Below, piece by piece: positions 62,233 to 64,000 of a stretch of DNA of 64,000 nt. Within the stretch, counting starts at the first letter, position 1, and each line of letters starts with the position of its first letter. Source of the DNA: Brachycybe producta (lineage: Eukaryota; Arthropoda; Diplopoda; Playtdesmida; Andrognathidae); assembly GCA_036925085.1 (NCBI GenBank), contig JAUPFP010000024.1:834501-898500 (forward strand), in the 5' to 3' direction. The position numbers were made by a program, and so were the translations under genes. The notes below the pieces were generated by a model. It searched no databases. It worked only from the letters and a program-made list of their open reading frames with translations, and was not told the DNA's origin.

Positions 62233-62446
62233 CTATTTATTATTTACTAAGTTGGTCAACTTGAAAACTGATTTTTTTTCTCTAATGTTTCTTCTAATAG
62301 AAAGCTTTTAATCAGTGAAGCATTATAGTGGGGTGGGGGGAAGAGAAATATTATTATTATTCCCTTGAATCTTTGATCTCATCTTTTATTTTGAGCCTTT
62401 TTGCATAATCTATTGTTGATTAGCACTGAAGTGTAATGTTTTTGGA

Positions 62447-62481
<35 letters not shown>

Positions 62482-63769
62482 TTTTAGATTTAATTCATCG
62501 TCAGTGTCATCATCACCATCACAATATCATCACGATTCATCAGTCTCTCTGTATTTTTTATTTTCCATAGTTTTTGCAGAAAGTTAAAACTTCAGCTCTT
62601 GTCTGCGCACAGTACAATGAATTGTTGGTGTATTTGCGAGCATTTTTTTTAAAAAATCCTGATAAGGCAAAGTTTTCTTTATATTAATAAAAATTCAGAA
62701 ATGTGCAAATTTTTTTAAAAAATAAAATTGTTCGCTTTTGCTACAAATAAACTAAACATTGCAAAATATGCGAGAAAAGTAAATATTTTTATTACATATA
62801 AAAAGTACATTTAAGTAAATGTCTGAAGCAATTAATAAAGACATTCATCAGAAGCAATAATGGGAAATTCATAGAATTTTTTTTTCTGACCAAAAAAGTA
62901 TTTAAAAAAGAAATACACATTAGGTGTCTTTATGCGAATTTCCAATTTGGCAATACTGATGAGTTTGATAACATCAAATTGATATTTAATTGTTTGTATG
63001 AAATGGATACATTTTGGTGGAGGAATTGTATTCCTGAAATATTACAGATGAAACATTTATTCAGTTATGAACAACACATTTTTCTCTAACCCATTCCCTA
63101 TACCTCGAAAAATAAATTCACTTGCAATGGGCATATTAGAAAAGGACATTTTCAGACCTTTTTTTTCCCAAAGAACATTGTGACACTTTGAAATGGGTGT
63201 TAGCTAACTATGAATAATGTTGCAATCTTCAGAATGTAGAAGAGAAAATTAGATTTTTTTTATTCTAGTATATAGTGTAAGAGGAAACAGTTGTTGGTGT
63301 GTGTTCTTGAGAGTTGACAATTCCCAATTGTGAGCATATACATGTATATGTATGCACATGATAATACCCTCTCTTTTTCCCCCTCAAGTGTATTGTAAAA
63401 CACTGGGTGGCAGAATATTTGAAAAGACAAATGTCTTCTACAACTCTGAAATCAGTTGTTGAAACTTTGAACGAGAAAATGGAATTATTGCTTAAGTTGA
63501 GCCCCTTCCTTCGCACTGTTTTGATGATATTTTGGAAAGGACTGGGTGATCTCCAGCTGAGAATCCGTTTCTTGTTTTAAACGACCAAAATGAAATCTTT
63601 AAAAACACTATAAAATTTATGGGTGTCCATTAATGCATGTTATATTTTTCAATGTATCTTGTTTTTCTTATTACTTAGCATTTTCTTATATTATTTTAAT
63701 GAAATTAGGAGTCTTGCAATTTGACTATTGACGTGTGTGTGGTTTTCTGTTATACTAATTAGAGTCCTA

Positions 63770-63960
63770 CATAAAGCTCATGATTTGGTAGGGTTTCGGG
63801 CCTGGGCTGGCATTTTTATGAAGAAAGCCCATGAGCTTTATTTTTGCCTGTTGGATTTTGTGGGCATCATGGGTCTGGTAGACTTGTGGGCCGCATTGGG
63901 CAAAGCCCAGCCTTATTGACTTTGTATGCCTGATGGGCTTTTATAAAAGTTGAGCCCATG
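63770..63960. repeat. GGGC-rich inverted-repeat cluster at the window end
   Basis: CATAAAGCTCATG (63,770) pairs with CATGAGCTTTAT (63,830); further short GGGC/GCCC hairpins follow (GGGCAAAGCCC at about 63,899; GGGCTTTTATAAAAGTTGAG at about 63,935). Higher GC than its surroundings. Probably the edge of an element that continues past 64,000. Confidence 0.5.
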
Positions 63961-64000
63961 TACTTCATCGGTTTGGTGAAATGCGCTCACTATGAAATTT

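Larger units (their letters stand above)
57787..64000 (+). other. unc5 intron 6, running off the window
   Basis: After the exon 6 donor I find no transmembrane or ZU5 exon up to the end. Contents are a GA tract, an ATA tract, a diverged family A copy (about 58,430-58,705), a fragment of the AAKKAC repeat (58,745-58,855), a long C run (about 59,510-59,522), ATC and GA microsatellites near 62.2 and 62.45 kb, and a GGGC-rich inverted repeat at the end. The rest is plain AT-rich DNA. Confidence 0.6.

Noticed and set aside
1-64000. LTR retroelements, Polintons, LINE reverse transcriptase, rRNA, CRISPR
   Set aside because: Looked for paired long direct repeats, RT/integrase motifs, capsid-like frames and repeat-spacer arrays; saw none. 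The repeats present are short non-coding DNA-transposon relatives and SINE-like fragments.

Overview
The window is eukaryotic and AT-rich. It has long homopolymer runs, many microsatellites, GT-AG introns and a dense load of short inverted-repeat (MITE-like) elements. The only gene I can name is on the + strand: the 5' half of an UNC-5 netrin receptor gene. Several details of its ectodomain (an 'FLEEP' start to Ig1, 'VDPMTGVR', and '[10 protein letters not shown]...NGGRYC' in the second TSP1) are what I remember of arthropod UNC5 rather than vertebrate UNC5. The host is therefore most likely an arthropod, and the large introns lean towards a crustacean or chelicerate rather than a compact insect genome. 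That is inference from memory, not a search.

Layout: 1 to about 31,260 is non-coding as far as I can see. It holds MITEs of several families, microsatellites, and two minus-strand stretches that look coding but that I cannot identify (about 5,893-6,239 and 12,670-13,620). From about 31,260 comes the putative promoter/5' UTR of unc5. The coding exons are: exon 1 (signal peptide, 32,140-32,245), exon 2 (Ig1, 34,917-35,273), exon 3 (Ig2, 47,258-47,548), exon 4 (first TSP1, 55,262-55,429), a candidate 33-nt cassette microexon (55,882-55,914), exon 5 (second TSP1, 57,503-57,667) and exon 6 (juxtamembrane linker, 57,739-57,786). The transmembrane segment and the cytoplasmic ZU5, UPA and death domains are not visible before 64,000 and should lie downstream. 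Every recognised splice junction is phase 1, so each extracellular domain is a symmetric module that can be added or skipped without shifting the frame.

Repeats: the dominant family ('family A') is a foldback element of about 250-370 bp bounded by TTAA, with ends like GGTGGTTTTAAAGTGTAAAC. I count about 20 complete or partial copies, from the first 150 bases to 58.7 kb, many inside unc5 introns and one ending about 160 bp upstream of exon 3. Two copies carry the same tRNA-like (SINE-like) module inside them, which makes a composite element. A second family ('family B', ends CCTWGTACACA, TA target) has four similar copies. Others are single or few-copy elements: hAT-like, pogo/Tigger-like, a nested element made of GGTCAC palindromes, and several short TIR elements. 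I saw no LTR retrovirus, Polinton, CRISPR array or rRNA gene.
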